A DNA stretch of 64,000 bases from an uncultured Shewanella sp. (GCF_947495455.1 NZ_CANLZC010000007.1:1-64000), one strand, 5' to 3'; shown: positions 26,475-36,145, counted from the first letter of the stretch. The notes: a model not told the origin generated them from the letters alone. Translations and numbers: made by a program.

Positions 26475-26957
26475 CTATAAGAGCTCAAGGATTTTATTTT
26501 CCAAATCTTCCGGTTTGGTGGTAGGTGAGTATCGCTTGATGACATGGCCATGCTTATCAACGAGAAATTTAGTGAAATTCCATTTGATATTTTCAGAGCC
26601 TAACACGCCTTTTGCAGATTTTTTTAAGAATTGATAGAGAGGGTGACTTTGCTTGCCATTGACATCTATTTTTTGAAATAAAGGAAAGGAGACACCAAAA
26701 TTGACTTCGCAAAAAGCGCTGATTTCTTCATTATTGCCCTTCTCTTGTTGGCCGAACTGGTTACAAGGAAAACCTAGAATGATGAGATCTTTCGATTGAT
26801 ACTTTCTATACAGTGCTTCTAGCGCCTTATATTGGGGAGTGAAGCCACATTGACTTGCTGTATTGACAATCAAAAGTACTTTATTTTCATATTGTTTGAA
26901 ATCGATTCGAGTCCCTTTTATATCGACAGCAGAAAATTGATAAATAGATTCCGACAT
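26475..26957 (-). CDS. Glutathione peroxidase family protein
   Basis: This thiol peroxidase reduces hydroperoxides (BtuE-like, 160 aa). The start is the ATG at 26957, preceded by AAGGA; the longer frame to 27002 is unsupported. The peroxidatic Cys is C37 in NTASQCGFTPQ. Gln and Trp partners lie in GFPCNQFGQQE and WNFTKFLVDKHG, and the second Cys in FPCNQF may be a resolving residue. No signal peptide is present, so it acts in the cytoplasm. It is convergent with the array. Confidence 0.92.
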   Translation of the reverse strand: MSESIYQFSAVDIKGTRIDFKQYENKVLLIVNTASQCGFTPQYKALEALYRKYQSKDLIILGFPCNQFGQQEKGNNEEISAFCEVNFGVSFPLFQKIDVNGKQSHPLYQFLKKSAKGVLGSENIKWNFTKFLVDKHGHVIKRYSPTTKPEDLENKILELL

Positions 26958-27013
26958 AGATTTGTCCTTTTTATACTGTGTGTCTGAATGTTGACTGAGC
27001 ATTATCGGGATCG

Positions 27014-27077
27014 CAATTCAAAGCTTTGCTTAAAAGGCTTTTATTCCTGCAGGATCCCGCATCTTGAAGTATCACGG
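27014..27077. mobile_element. Right-half fragment of the MITE seen at 9616-9882
   Basis: TTCAAAGCTTTGCTTAAAAG and the following GCATCTTGAAGTATCACGG match the right 65 bases of the intact MITE with scattered differences. The left half and its terminal repeat are missing. It lies directly upstream of the glutathione peroxidase gene. Confidence 0.65.
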
Positions 27078-27163
27078 ATCGACATCAGCTGGTACCGTAA
27101 TCCTTTTTTTACTTTAGCGGTATTTTAGATTGTGCACAACTTATTTTCTGTGCAGGAGAAAAT

Positions 27164-27188
27164 CAGGGGGCTGTGATCCAGTCCCCTG
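27164..27188 (-). terminator. Terminator after the RsmB-family methyltransferase gene
   Basis: On the minus strand CAGGGGACTG / CAGCCCCCTG forms a strong stem (one A-C mismatch), followed by ATTTTCT. Confidence 0.65.
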
Positions 27189-27197
27189 TTGGAATCA

Positions 27198-28583
27198 TTA
27201 TCGATTTTTGGTCATCTTAGCGACAAACATGCCATCACTATTGGCTTCAAATGGCCATATCGTCAGCATTTTGTGTTGTTCATGAGTAAATGGATGTGTG
27301 AGGGTATCAAGACTGTACTCAGGGTTGGTTTGTAAAAATGCCTTTACAACGTCTTCATTTTCTATCGATGACAGAGAGCAAGTGGCGTAGATTAATTTTC
27401 CCCCCACTTTTACAGCTTTAGCGCTACGATTTAAAATATCCGTTTGTAAAAGCGCTTTTTGGGTAACCGCTGCGCTCTGACTGATCCAACGCAGATCGGG
27501 ATTTCGTCGCCATGTACCGATACAGCTGCATGGTGCATCAACCAAAACACCATCGAAACTATTCGCTTTTACAGGTAACTCATTATTTATCCAAGCCTGA
27601 GTTTTAATGCCTTTATATTTGGCTCGTTTTGCACGTTTATTTAATTCTTCTAAGGCCTTATGTCGAATATCTGATGCAATTATTTTTCCGCTGCTTTGAG
27701 GATCTTGTTGTAACATTATTGAGCGGAGTTGTAAGCTTTTTCCTCCAGCACCAGAGCAAGCGTCCCACCAGTGCTCATTGGGCTTAGGGGCACATATATG
27801 ACCAATGACTTGTGAAGCCAAATCTTGTATTTCTAATTGCCCTTGTTTATAGAGTGCGAGCCCGTTGAGATTAATATTTTTGTGGCCTAAATGAATACTG
27901 TCCGTAAAAGGGGAGTCAGCCTTAGCCTCTATGTCAGCTCTTTGTAATAATTCTAGTGCTTTTTGTGTGCTTATATTTTGTGCTCTTCCCCAAATGGGAG
28001 GCCGAGAACTGAAAGCCTCAATGAGTAACGTTTCATTTTCTTTAGTAAAAATGCCCATGTTTCTAGCCCAATCTGGGACTAAATCAAGTAAGGGAAAGTC
28101 TAAACTGGTGAGCTGCTTAAGTAAGGCTTGCTTAGCTTGATGTGAGTGCAAGTCAATATGATCAGTTTTAAGTCTCTCGTTAGTGAAGGATTGCTCCGTA
28201 TCGAGATAAGGCAAAAATAAAGATACATTCACAGGGCTAAGTTTGGCGAACTGGAGCCATGATTCGATAATGTTATGCCAGCTGTGTTTTTCAAATAAAC
28301 CAACGAGGCTCAGTTGAACATACCAGTTAAGCGCATCATTTTCTTGTATTTGTATTTTTTTTATCCAGCCCCACCAACGAAACAAGGCAAATAAGGTTTC
28401 TCTAATGACTTTTCTATCTTTAGAACCGTGCTTTTTATTGTCTCTGAAATACCGAGCTAAGACACGGTCGGCTGGTGATTCTGTGGTGATAATTTCATTA
28501 AAAAGAGAGTGCAGTGTATGACTATAACTGAGCGCACGTTTTTGCAAAGGTGTGAGCGCCTGAATATTGAGGGGGGTATCCAT
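27198..28583 (-). CDS. RsmB/NOP2-family RNA (cytosine-C5) methyltransferase
   Basis: This S-adenosylmethionine-dependent enzyme probably makes 5-methylcytosine in rRNA or tRNA (461 aa). The N-terminal region resembles the NusB-like domain of RsmB (GSKDRKVIRETLFALFRWWG). The catalytic domain has CSGAGGKSLQL (SAM loop), VDAPCSCIGTWRRNPDLRW (first catalytic Cys pair) and YATCSLSSIENEDVV (second Cys). It is shorter and more diverged than RsmB or RsmF proper, so the target site cannot be named. Confidence 0.82.
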   Translation of the reverse strand: MDTPLNIQALTPLQKRALSYSHTLHSLFNEIITTESPADRVLARYFRDNKKHGSKDRKVIRETLFALFRWWGWIKKIQIQENDALNWYVQLSLVGLFEKHSWHNIIESWLQFAKLSPVNVSLFLPYLDTEQSFTNERLKTDHIDLHSHQAKQALLKQLTSLDFPLLDLVPDWARNMGIFTKENETLLIEAFSSRPPIWGRAQNISTQKALELLQRADIEAKADSPFTDSIHLGHKNINLNGLALYKQGQLEIQDLASQVIGHICAPKPNEHWWDACSGAGGKSLQLRSIMLQQDPQSSGKIIASDIRHKALEELNKRAKRAKYKGIKTQAWINNELPVKANSFDGVLVDAPCSCIGTWRRNPDLRWISQSAAVTQKALLQTDILNRSAKAVKVGGKLIYATCSLSSIENEDVVKAFLQTNPEYSLDTLTHPFTHEQHKMLTIWPFEANSDGMFVAKMTKNR

Positions 28584-28815
28584 GAATAAGAGCCTAGATC
28601 TAAATGCTGACGGGAATGACGAGCATGGATTAACATTGAAAAGGATTATACCTCTAAATGGTTTGAGAGTGGTAGTTCACACCGATGAAAGCAGGGTTAA
28701 GTAAAAATAATGCCCTCAAAAAGTGATATGAAGGACTTTGTGTTTCGCGTATTTCAAGTTTTTTAATGATGGGATACAATGCAGCGAAATTTTATACGGA
28801 TAATCGAAAAGAGTT

Positions 28816-29379
28816 ATGACAACTGAATTACGTCAACGTTGTGAGAACAAATGTGAGCTGTGCGGTGCAGGTACAGAATTAGTGGTATTTGAGTTACCTT
28901 ATTCAGGTGCACATCATGACAATGAATTGATGGTTTGTCATACGTGTCATGAGCAAATTATGGCGCCAGATAAAATGGATGTGAATCATTGGCGATGCTT
29001 AAATGACAGCATGTGGAGTACTGTTCCGGCCGTGCAAGTGATGGCTGCGAGAATGTTGAAGCGTTTAGAGTTTGAGAGTTGGGCTCAAGATCTAACGGAT
29101 ATGCTTTATTTAGAGGATGATTTACAAGCCTGGGTGGATGCAGAAACTGTTAATACACAAGAGCAGGTGGCCTCCACAGTGGATAGTAACGGCGCTATTT
29201 TAGAGGCGGGTGATAATGTTGTGATCATTAAAGATCTGAATGTAAAAGGTACCAGCTTTGTCGCTAAGAGAGGGACCACAGTGCGTAATATTTCGCTGAC
29301 AAATAACCCTGAACATATTGAGGGGCGTGTTAATGGAACCCGTATTGTTATTTTGACATGCTTCGTCAAAAAATCATGA
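28816..29379 (+). CDS. PhnA/YjdM-family zinc-ribbon protein
   Basis: This is a two-part protein (187 aa). An N-terminal zinc ribbon has CELCGAG and CHTCHEQ Cys pairs (residues 13-45) and a C-terminal PhnA domain has EAGDNVVIIKDLNVKGTSFV. Members were once linked to phosphonate use, but the link is weak and the biochemical role is not known. It is followed by a terminator and then yaiI. The family is clear, the function is not. Confidence 0.8.
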   Translation: MTTELRQRCENKCELCGAGTELVVFELPYSGAHHDNELMVCHTCHEQIMAPDKMDVNHWRCLNDSMWSTVPAVQVMAARMLKRLEFESWAQDLTDMLYLEDDLQAWVDAETVNTQEQVASTVDSNGAILEAGDNVVIIKDLNVKGTSFVAKRGTTVRNISLTNNPEHIEGRVNGTRIVILTCFVKKS

Positions 29380-29393
29380 TTTAAATGGGTAAA

Positions 29394-29419
29394 GCCAACC
29401 TAATAAGTTGGCGTTTTTT
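29394..29419 (+). terminator. Terminator between the phnA-like gene and yaiI
   Basis: GCCAAC / GTTGGC with a 7-base loop is followed by GTTTTTT. Confidence 0.75.
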
Positions 29420-29435
29420 AACGACGGAGAAAGTG

Positions 29436-29888
29436 ATGAAAATTTGGGTCGATGCCGATGCTTGTCCTAGTGTGATTAAAGAGATCCTGTTCAGGGCGGC
29501 TGATAGAACGCAAACAGTGACAACATTTATTGCCAATCATACTATTCGAATCCCCCCTTCCGCTTTTATTAAAATGATCACTGTATCGTCAGGTTTTGAT
29601 GTTGCAGATGATGAAATCGTTAAGCGATTGTCGCCTCAAGATTTAGTGATAACAGCCGATATTCCACTGGCCTCTGAGGTGATAGATAAAGGTGCGGTTG
29701 CACTGAATCCAAGAGGAGAGCTTTATACCCACCATAATATTAAAGGGATTTTAAATATGCGTGATTTTATGGATACTATGCGTTCAAGTGGTGTGCAAAC
29801 GGGAGGACCGTCTGCTATGACTCAAGCTCAGAGGCAGGCTTTTTCTAATCAGCTAGATAAAATATTAACCGCTAATCAGAAAAAATAA
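29436..29888 (+). CDS. yaiI: DUF188 protein YaiI
   Basis: This 150-aa protein of the YaiI/YqxD (DUF188) family has a predicted PIN-like nuclease fold. The N-terminal [20 protein letters not shown] is the family signature, with conserved Asp residues. Further conserved blocks are [23 protein letters not shown] and [15 protein letters not shown]. The ATG at 29436 has GGAGA five bases upstream; an in-frame start at 29385 overlaps the terminator and is rejected. Confidence 0.9.
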   Translation: MKIWVDADACPSVIKEILFRAADRTQTVTTFIANHTIRIPPSAFIKMITVSSGFDVADDEIVKRLSPQDLVITADIPLASEVIDKGAVALNPRGELYTHHNIKGILNMRDFMDTMRSSGVQTGGPSAMTQAQRQAFSNQLDKILTANQKK

Positions 29889-29917
29889 AAACGCCTAGAT
29901 CTGGCATAGGCGTTTTT
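29887..29917. terminator. Bidirectional terminator between yaiI and the symporter gene
   Basis: AAAAACGCCTA / TAGGCGTTTTT with a 9-base loop lies between convergent genes. Confidence 0.85.
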
Positions 29918-29945
29918 ATCATTCTGCTTTTTTAATATTAGAAGA

Positions 29946-31208
29946 TTAAGCTTCAGCATTCAGTTGTGGATTGGCTTCTCGTTGTTCAGGTGTTTTCTCT
30001 GAGTGATCAACAATACTGACAACGGCAGAATCACCGACAACGTTAGTACTGGTACAGAACATATCAATAATACGATCTAATGCGGCAACGAGGGCGATGG
30101 CTTCAATAGGCAATCCAAGTTGATGAATAAGTACACCAATCATCACGATACCACCACCTGGTACACCGCCAGCGCCAACAGAGAGTAAAAATACGCTAAA
30201 GGCAAGTACGGGTAGTTGATTTACTGTGATGGGATGACCAAAAGCATTTCCCACAAAGAAAGCTGCTACGGTAATATAAATTGCCACACCACTCATGTTC
30301 ATTGTGGCTCCCATGGGAACACCAAAACCTGCAATACTGGGTTTAACACCTAGCTTTTCAGTTAAGGTACGCATAGTGACAGGGATAGTGGCGTTTGAAC
30401 TGGCCGTTGATAAAGCAAATAAGAATTGCTCACGGGTTCTACGGCGAAATTGAGAAGCGGTAATGTTGGTTGTTAACCCAACAATAATGGGGTAAACCAC
30501 TAAGGCCCATAAAGCCAGTAGAGCAACGATTAATGCCATGTAGCTAAAGACACTGATGAAAGCATCTGGTTTAAAGGTTGCTCCCAGTTTTACCATTAGC
30601 GCAAAGACACCGATAGGGGCAATACTCATCACTACGGTGATCATTTTTAGCATGACTTTATTGGCATGCTGAAAGAAAATAACCACAGGTTTGACTTCAT
30701 CACCTAGTGATTTGATTATACCGCCTGTGAGTAAAGCCATGAAGATGACTTGAAGCATATTGCCTTCGTAAAAGGCTTTGACTGGATTGCTGGGAATAAT
30801 ATTGACTATCATGTCTATGAAGCCAGGTAATTCTGTTGCGGTAAGCTTGGCATCTTTAGCACCCGATAACACCATGCCTGCGCCTGGTTCTAACCAAAGT
30901 GCAAAGGCGATAGCGACAACAATTGCTATCATAGTATTGACTAAATATAAAGCGAAGGTTTTACTGCCAAGACGACCAAAGGACTTTAAATCTTGTAACT
31001 CACTGACTCCTGTAACAATACTAAAAAAGACGAGGGGAACGACGAGCATCATGATTAATTGAACAAACATACTGCCTGCACCAGATGCAATATGAATTAG
31101 AGTATCACTTGCAAAACTACTGTCAGGAAAACCATATTGAATAATAGTGCCTATTATCAGGCCGGAAAATAATCCGATAAAAATGCGTGATGATAATGAT
31201 TTGAACAT
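29946..31208 (-). CDS. Dicarboxylate/amino acid:cation symporter (DAACS family)
   Basis: This inner-membrane symporter takes up C4-dicarboxylates or glutamate/aspartate with Na+ or H+ (420 aa). Eight helices and two re-entrant loops are expected. The serine-rich loop ALSTASSNATIPVTMRTL and the cation/substrate motif MGATMNMSGVAIY are visible. The second loop is SVGAGGVPGGGIVMIGVLI, followed by ALDRIIDMFCTSTNVVGDS. The substrate is not decided by sequence alone. Confidence 0.9.
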   Translation of the reverse strand: MFKSLSSRIFIGLFSGLIIGTIIQYGFPDSSFASDTLIHIASGAGSMFVQLIMMLVVPLVFFSIVTGVSELQDLKSFGRLGSKTFALYLVNTMIAIVVAIAFALWLEPGAGMVLSGAKDAKLTATELPGFIDMIVNIIPSNPVKAFYEGNMLQVIFMALLTGGIIKSLGDEVKPVVIFFQHANKVMLKMITVVMSIAPIGVFALMVKLGATFKPDAFISVFSYMALIVALLALWALVVYPIIVGLTTNITASQFRRRTREQFLFALSTASSNATIPVTMRTLTEKLGVKPSIAGFGVPMGATMNMSGVAIYITVAAFFVGNAFGHPITVNQLPVLAFSVFLLSVGAGGVPGGGIVMIGVLIHQLGLPIEAIALVAALDRIIDMFCTSTNVVGDSAVVSIVDHSEKTPEQREANPQLNAEA

Positions 31209-31556
31209 GAGTTTTATGCCTTCAATTATGTTGTTTATCTCTTTCCATAGAGGTCGTTTCCATTTTTAATGCTAAAAATACTCTTCGATATTTTCGTTAT
31301 TAGCAAGTCTCTTTAATGATATTCAGCTAAAAAACAGGATGAAAATGATAAAATCGTCTTTTTATTTTATTTTTGTTGCAGTAATGTTTTAAATTGTTTG
31401 ATTTAGTTGTTCTTAAGGGTTGCATTTTTTTCATTTGTAATCAAGTTATTGTTTGATTAACATTTTTGCCTATAAAAAGCGCGTATCAATGTTAGACTTT
31501 AGTCTTGATTAGGCTTTTTTCTATCAATTTTACTTGAACATACTAAGGACACAGTT
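31209..31556. other. 348-bp divergent intergenic region
   Basis: AT-rich DNA between the symporter gene and the FAH-family gene, which read away from each other. It should hold both promoters, but I see no convincing -35/-10 pair, operator or small gene. Confidence 0.6.
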
Positions 31557-32168
31557 GTGCATTCTATAAAAGTCGATGAACAAGCGATCCAACCCTCTAA
31601 AATTGTGTGTGTGGGGCGCAATTATGTGGAGCATATAAAAGAATTGAATAATGATGTGCCGAACGACTTGGTTATTTTTATTAAGCCTAATTCTGCGATA
31701 TCGACGCGATTAAAAGCTTACCATACCGAAGCTTTACATTATGAAACAGAGCTCTGTTTTCTTTATCAAGGGGGGCGTTTTTCAGCGGTTGGAGTGGGAC
31801 TTGATTTAACCAAAAGAGCATTGCAAAGCCAGTTAAAGCAAAAAGGATTACCCTGGGAAAAAGCAAAGGCGTTTGATGGATCCGTTGTTTTCAGTGATTT
31901 TGTCTCAATAGATTCAGTTGACCCTTCTTTATCTTTTTCGCTGTCTATTGATAATGAAGTCATTCAACAAGGTGATATTGCGCTAATGATCCACTCGCCT
32001 CAGGCTATTTTGGCGGATATTTTAAGTTTCATGTCCTTAGAAGATGGCGACATAGTGATGACGGGAACACCAAAAGGGGTAGGGCAATTAAAGCCAAAGA
32101 GCCATTATTGTGCCGAGGTGATGTTAAATGGTGATACCTTATTGACACAAGAGTGGTTGGCTGAATGA
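31557..32168 (+). CDS. Fumarylacetoacetate hydrolase (FAH) family protein
   Basis: This 203-aa FAH-fold enzyme belongs to the short bacterial group that includes acylpyruvases and oxaloacetate decarboxylases. The family start is KIVCVGRNYVEHIKEL. Metal-binding acidic residues are in HYETELCFLYQGG and in the Asp of FDGSVVFSDF. The C-terminal block GDIVMTGTPKGVGQLKP is typical. The start is GTG with AAGGAC eight bases before. The substrate is unknown. Confidence 0.85.
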   Translation: MHSIKVDEQAIQPSKIVCVGRNYVEHIKELNNDVPNDLVIFIKPNSAISTRLKAYHTEALHYETELCFLYQGGRFSAVGVGLDLTKRALQSQLKQKGLPWEKAKAFDGSVVFSDFVSIDSVDPSLSFSLSIDNEVIQQGDIALMIHSPQAILADILSFMSLEDGDIVMTGTPKGVGQLKPKSHYCAEVMLNGDTLLTQEWLAE

Positions 32169-32183
32169 CGAGCATGTTAACGA

Positions 32184-32894
32184 CTAAGCATATGACTTAA
32201 GTTGCGCCAATAGTGCTTGATAAGCTTGAATGGGCTGACTGTGTGCTTGCTGATTTCCTTTAGCAATATTCTCATAATGAGCGATTGTTTTTATTAAGTA
32301 GTCTTGATGTGTTTTTAAGCTCAGATCCCACATTTTGTTGCCGACTGATGTTATGGGGTCCGTTGCTTGTGTTGAGACATGTATGATTTCGTAAAAGCGG
32401 TGATTATCTTGTATTAAAGATTCATCAATTAAGCCTAATTGCAGTTGCTTCAATCTTTGCCTTACCTTAAATTGATGATGAACAGGACAGATCAAAAACT
32501 CTAAAGGGATCTTGGAGTGTAACTGAAGCAAGTTTTCAATAATTTCAAGCGTGAGTTCGCCTCCGACACCTGCGATAATAATGAGTTGAGCTTGTGAACT
32601 GGGCTCTAGTGGAAGGCTTTTGGCGTTTAAACAGTGAGTGTGCCATTGGGTTGATATTGTTGCTTGATTTTTAGGGGCGAGCTGTGAGTAAAATCGCTTT
32701 AATTTGTCCTCTAAGTTTGCCATTACATGTGGCACAGTATCAACAAAATGGACATGGGAGGCTGCTTGCTTATCGAGCAAAGCTGCGCCGAGTAAGCCGT
32801 GATCGCAACAACAATCCCAAATATGGGCATATTGTCGAGTTATCATTTGATTAATTTGGTGTAATCGTGGATTTAGCTTCAAAAAATGACTCAA
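32184..32894 (-). CDS. TrmK-family tRNA (adenine-N1) methyltransferase-like protein
   Basis: This SAM-dependent methyltransferase (up to 236 aa) resembles TrmK, which methylates A22 of tRNA in Gram-positives. An N-terminal LNPRLHQINQMI segment precedes SAM motif I, HIWDCCCDHGLLGAALL, and LIIAGVGGELTLEIIENLL. No Met start fits the family well: the frame opens with TTG and lacks a ribosome site, while the next ATG is at residue 17. The gene converges with the FAH-family gene, with only 15 bases between them. Confidence 0.8.
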   Translation of the reverse strand: MSHFLKLNPRLHQINQMITRQYAHIWDCCCDHGLLGAALLDKQAASHVHFVDTVPHVMANLEDKLKRFYSQLAPKNQATISTQWHTHCLNAKSLPLEPSSQAQLIIIAGVGGELTLEIIENLLQLHSKIPLEFLICPVHHQFKVRQRLKQLQLGLIDESLIQDNHRFYEIIHVSTQATDPITSVGNKMWDLSLKTHQDYLIKTIAHYENIAKGNQQAHSQPIQAYQALLAQLKSYA

Positions 32895-32992
32895 CTTTTA
32901 TTAATGGAATTTTATCAATGGCGAACTTTTTTCTATGGAGAGTGCGTCAATGGAAAGTGCTGTAATGCATTATTGGGTTGGATTCTTAAGTA

Positions 32993-33220
32993 TTAAATGA
33001 TTTGCTCCATATCAAGCTCAAGATCGGTACATCCTTTTTTGCAATAAATCCCCGATACAGCTGTAGATGGATCTGTTTTGGGTAATTTCAGTAATAAGCT
33101 TTGTCCGCATTTTTTACAAGGTACTGTTTGTCCTTTGAAAACCCGTTTGATCAAATTTTTTTGTTCATTATAGGATTGTGTCGTGGTTTGATTAATGCGC
33201 GTAAAATCCACTTGTGCCAT
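32993..33220 (-). CDS. Small zinc-ribbon protein of unknown function (75 aa)
   Basis: The frame has CKKCGQ and YCKKGC Cys pairs about 30 residues apart. This looks like a zinc ribbon, on a basic, soluble protein without signal or membrane segment. I do not recognise the family; it is not YheV. It lies alone between the methyltransferase and cytochrome genes. Confidence 0.65.
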   Translation of the reverse strand: MAQVDFTRINQTTTQSYNEQKNLIKRVFKGQTVPCKKCGQSLLLKLPKTDPSTAVSGIYCKKGCTDLELDMEQII

Positions 33221-33431
33221 CGTTTGCTGCCTTTACTGCTCTTGTAATGATTTTGATCTGAGTCAATTACAATCTTTAAGATAAGCATCATTATACCTAA
33301 ATCCAGTTTCATCTAACAAGTCAGTCGACGTCGATAGGCTTCTCGATGAGTGAGTTTTCTCGATTTTGTTGTGTTTAGCAAGTAAGATGTTCGCCGAAAA
33401 TAAAAAGCGGTATTTCGTATAGGAAAATAAT

Positions 33432-34160
33432 ATGAATATTGAGCCACAAAGCCAGTCTACTGTACCTGTTTGGGATTTACCCAGTCGAATATTCCATTGG
33501 GTTAATTTATTTCTGGTGCTTTTGCTATTGTTTGTTGGTTTTATCATGTTGTTTAAACCTGAATTAGGGATCACAGGATTAGCCGCCAAAATTAAGTTAA
33601 AGGAATTACATATCATCATAGGTTATGGATTTACTATTAACCTTAGCTTACGAATATGCTGGGGCTTTATGGGGAACAAATTTGCCAGATGGAGTGCGTT
33701 ATCGCTTAAAAAAGGAGAGGTTAAGGACTATGTTAAGATGATGAATCATCCTGATGCTCCGCAATACTTAGGCCATAATCCTCTTGGAAAAGTAATGATT
33801 ATATTTATTTTGTTGACCTTAAGTATTATTGCTCTTACAGGTCTTATTCGAGCGGGAACCGATGTTTATTATCCCCCTTTTGGTGGCATGACTCAGCAAT
33901 TTATTGCTCAAGAGAATACCGAACCTTCATCGATTAAACCTTATGACAAAACGGGAGTCGATGAGACCAAGGCTGCTTTGCTCAGCCCATATAAGAAACT
34001 CGCGGGGATTATACATTTATACAGTGTGTATTTTTTGATGCTGCTTATTTTTCTTCATGTTTTGGGTGTGATTTGGGCGGAAATCACCCATCAGCCTGGC
34101 ATTGTATCGGCAATGATTTCAGGTAATAAATCCATTAAATTAACAGATAAGTCGCGATAA
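33432..34160 (+). CDS. Cytochrome b561-family membrane protein
   Basis: This is a di-haem b-type cytochrome of the bacterial b561/Ni-Fe hydrogenase cytochrome b type (242 aa). It begins VWDLPSRIFHWVNL, with a haem-ligand His in helix 1. Further His ligands are likely in KELHIIIGYG and in the C-terminal helix (IFLHVLGVIWAEITH), with four to five membrane helices. It would pass electrons between quinone and a periplasmic partner; no partner gene is adjacent. AGGA lies seven bases before the ATG. Confidence 0.87.
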   Translation: MNIEPQSQSTVPVWDLPSRIFHWVNLFLVLLLLFVGFIMLFKPELGITGLAAKIKLKELHIIIGYGFTINLSLRICWGFMGNKFARWSALSLKKGEVKDYVKMMNHPDAPQYLGHNPLGKVMIIFILLTLSIIALTGLIRAGTDVYYPPFGGMTQQFIAQENTEPSSIKPYDKTGVDETKAALLSPYKKLAGIIHLYSVYFLMLLIFLHVLGVIWAEITHQPGIVSAMISGNKSIKLTDKSR

Positions 34161-34223
34161 CGTAGAGACACAGGTAGGTTGTTTGACCTATCGTTATTAT
34201 TCATTTCCTAATTGAGTTATACA

Positions 34224-34424
34224 ATGAGCCAAGATAACGATACGAGAAATAGCAAGGAAGATCATCTTCATTCATTAGAGTCCGCTTCGGCTGAAATAAA
34301 ATTGGCGGTTGATTTGATTTTTTTATTGGAAAGCAATGAGATCGATCCTCATGTGGCTTTGCAAGCCTTGTCGATAGTGAAACAAGATTTAGAAGCAAAA
34401 ATTAACCAACAGGATTCTGACTAA
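34224..34424 (+). CDS. rsmS: RsmS/YbaM family small protein (DUF2496)
   Basis: This small acidic protein (66 aa) matches YbaM/RsmS in the block IKLAVDLIFLLESNEIDPHV followed by ALQALSIVKQDLEAKI. In plant-pathogenic enterics RsmS is a pleiotropic post-transcriptional regulator; the role here is inferred only from family. The ATG at 34224 is preferred over the TTG at 34212. It has a longer Ser/Asp-rich N-terminus than E. coli YbaM. Confidence 0.75.
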   Translation: MSQDNDTRNSKEDHLHSLESASAEIKLAVDLIFLLESNEIDPHVALQALSIVKQDLEAKINQQDSD

Positions 34425-34498
34425 CGGATCAATAACAGAGGTTGGAGCCGCTTTATCTCATGGCAATAGCGGCTTTATCCCTTTCAGCATGAGACGAT

Positions 34499-35737
34499 TT
34501 AAGACATAACAAAGACTATCCATAGATAACTGAAAATAAGAGACACTATTGTGATAGGGAGTAATATTAAGGCAAACTCCCAAAAGCTGAAAGGTTTAGC
34601 ATTAAATTTTTCGGTTTGTTGGACCACAATGACATTACTTGCTGCACTGATAATAAAGAGGTTTCCGGCTAGCGTACTTGTTGCTGACAACAGCATCATG
34701 GTCGATAGGGATTGTTGAGTCAACAAGTGTAAATAGATTTCGATGAGGGGAACATTAGAGAATAATTGGCTTCCCCAAAAACTGATCATAGTAAGCAAAG
34801 GAGGATGATTAAGTTCATTAATTTTGGGGCCTAACCAAGTTTGTAAATCTCCTGATGCCAAGACTGCGCCTGTCACAATAAACATGGCCACGAAGAATAC
34901 GAGTGTTGCCCAATCGACTTCTTTGAAGACGGTATTTCGATGGGGGTTAAAGAGATAAACGGGTAAGCATGCAATGAGTGCCATAATGCCTATGGGAACC
35001 TGATAGCTTGGATTAATGCTAATGAGTAGGCTATCGCCTAGAATCATAGCAATGAGTAGACCGACACTTAAATAAGAGGGCCAAGTACTGCCATGGTTAG
35101 GTTTAGGAAGGTCGACATCTTCTTTGCAAGTTTGCCCCCATGCTCTTTGTACGTAAAGCAACCAGAAAAAGGCAAATGTCATTGAAAATAGGGTTGGAAC
35201 AACTAACCACAATGCAAAGCTACTCATAGGATTAGTGATATGTCCTCTGGCGGCAATTAAAATATTTTGTGGATTACCGATAGGGGTAAACATGCTGCCA
35301 ATCGTGACCGAAGTGCATAATGCAATGAGTAATACTGTAGGGCGAATTTTTAATAATCTGGCTAAGGTCAGTGCAATGGGCGTTCCAATAACCGCTGCTG
35401 CATCATTGGTAAGTAATGCTGCTGTGATCCCTGAAAATACCATTAAAAAAAATAATGAAATGGAAATACTTGGGTGATGTTTATTAAGGTAGTCACACAT
35501 GCGATCGGATATGCCGCTGTCATATAATGCTGCGGCAATGGAGAACACACCAAATAAATAAGCAATCACATTCCAATCAATATTGAAAAAAGCATCTTTT
35601 AGACTCACTTCTCCCATGATTAAAATGACAATGGCGCCTATCGACATGATGTGCCAAATTCGTAACCCACTGGGAAGCCATTGCCGAACAGAGATTAAAA
35701 TAAAAATGATGATGGTGGTAATTAAACTTAATGACAT
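34499..35737 (-). CDS. Ion transporter superfamily membrane protein (ArsB/NhaD/SLC13-like)
   Basis: This integral membrane transporter (412 aa) has about 11 hydrophobic segments. The conserved motif ALLTNDAAAVIGTPIALTLA followed by SMFTPIGNPQNIL is the substrate and cation loop of the ArsB/NhaD/CitM superfamily. A second motif is SNVPLIEIYLHLL with NLFIISAASNVIV. It may be a Na+/H+ antiporter or an anion transporter; sequence alone does not decide. Confidence 0.82.
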   Translation of the reverse strand: MSLSLITTIIIFILISVRQWLPSGLRIWHIMSIGAIVILIMGEVSLKDAFFNIDWNVIAYLFGVFSIAAALYDSGISDRMCDYLNKHHPSISISLFFLMVFSGITAALLTNDAAAVIGTPIALTLARLLKIRPTVLLIALCTSVTIGSMFTPIGNPQNILIAARGHITNPMSSFALWLVVPTLFSMTFAFFWLLYVQRAWGQTCKEDVDLPKPNHGSTWPSYLSVGLLIAMILGDSLLISINPSYQVPIGIMALIACLPVYLFNPHRNTVFKEVDWATLVFFVAMFIVTGAVLASGDLQTWLGPKINELNHPPLLTMISFWGSQLFSNVPLIEIYLHLLTQQSLSTMMLLSATSTLAGNLFIISAASNVIVVQQTEKFNAKPFSFWEFALILLPITIVSLIFSYLWIVFVMS

Positions 35738-35997
35738 AGAAGCTAATGCCTTACATTTTCGATTTTCATGAATTGAATGAGGCTTAAGTTTATCTGTTAT
35801 GCATGTTTTCGTTGCCTTATTAACCTGACTATCTGAGGCACTTTGTCATAGTTTTTAAAAACAGCGTCTTGTTGTTTTTAAATGGATTTAACTTGTTTAT
35901 GAATGACTTTATGTTTTTGGTATTTGCAGATGACTCGTTGCCTCTCTTTTAAATACTAGTTTAAACATGCTGATATGGGGTTCTTAATAAACTTTGC

Positions 35998-36029
35998 TTG
36001 ACCTTAGATAATACTCCAAGGTTTATAGT
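35998..36029 (+). promoter_or_regulatory. MerR-type promoter of the metal ATPase gene
   Basis: TTGACC and TATAGT are separated by 20 bases, longer than normal. The spacer is covered by the interrupted palindrome ACCTT...AAGGT at 36001-36022. This is the architecture activated by MerR-family metal sensors such as ZntR, CueR and CadR. The regulator gene is not in the window. The rest of the 35738-36145 interval shows no other gene. Confidence 0.75.
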
Positions 36030-36145
36030 TAAGCTATATTGTGCACGTGATGACTTAATTGGGACTTATTGGGAGTTATTGAGTGTGCTTAATTTGAGTG
36101 TAAACGTCACCATTGAACAGGTGATGTCTTTTAGGAGTGTTACCC

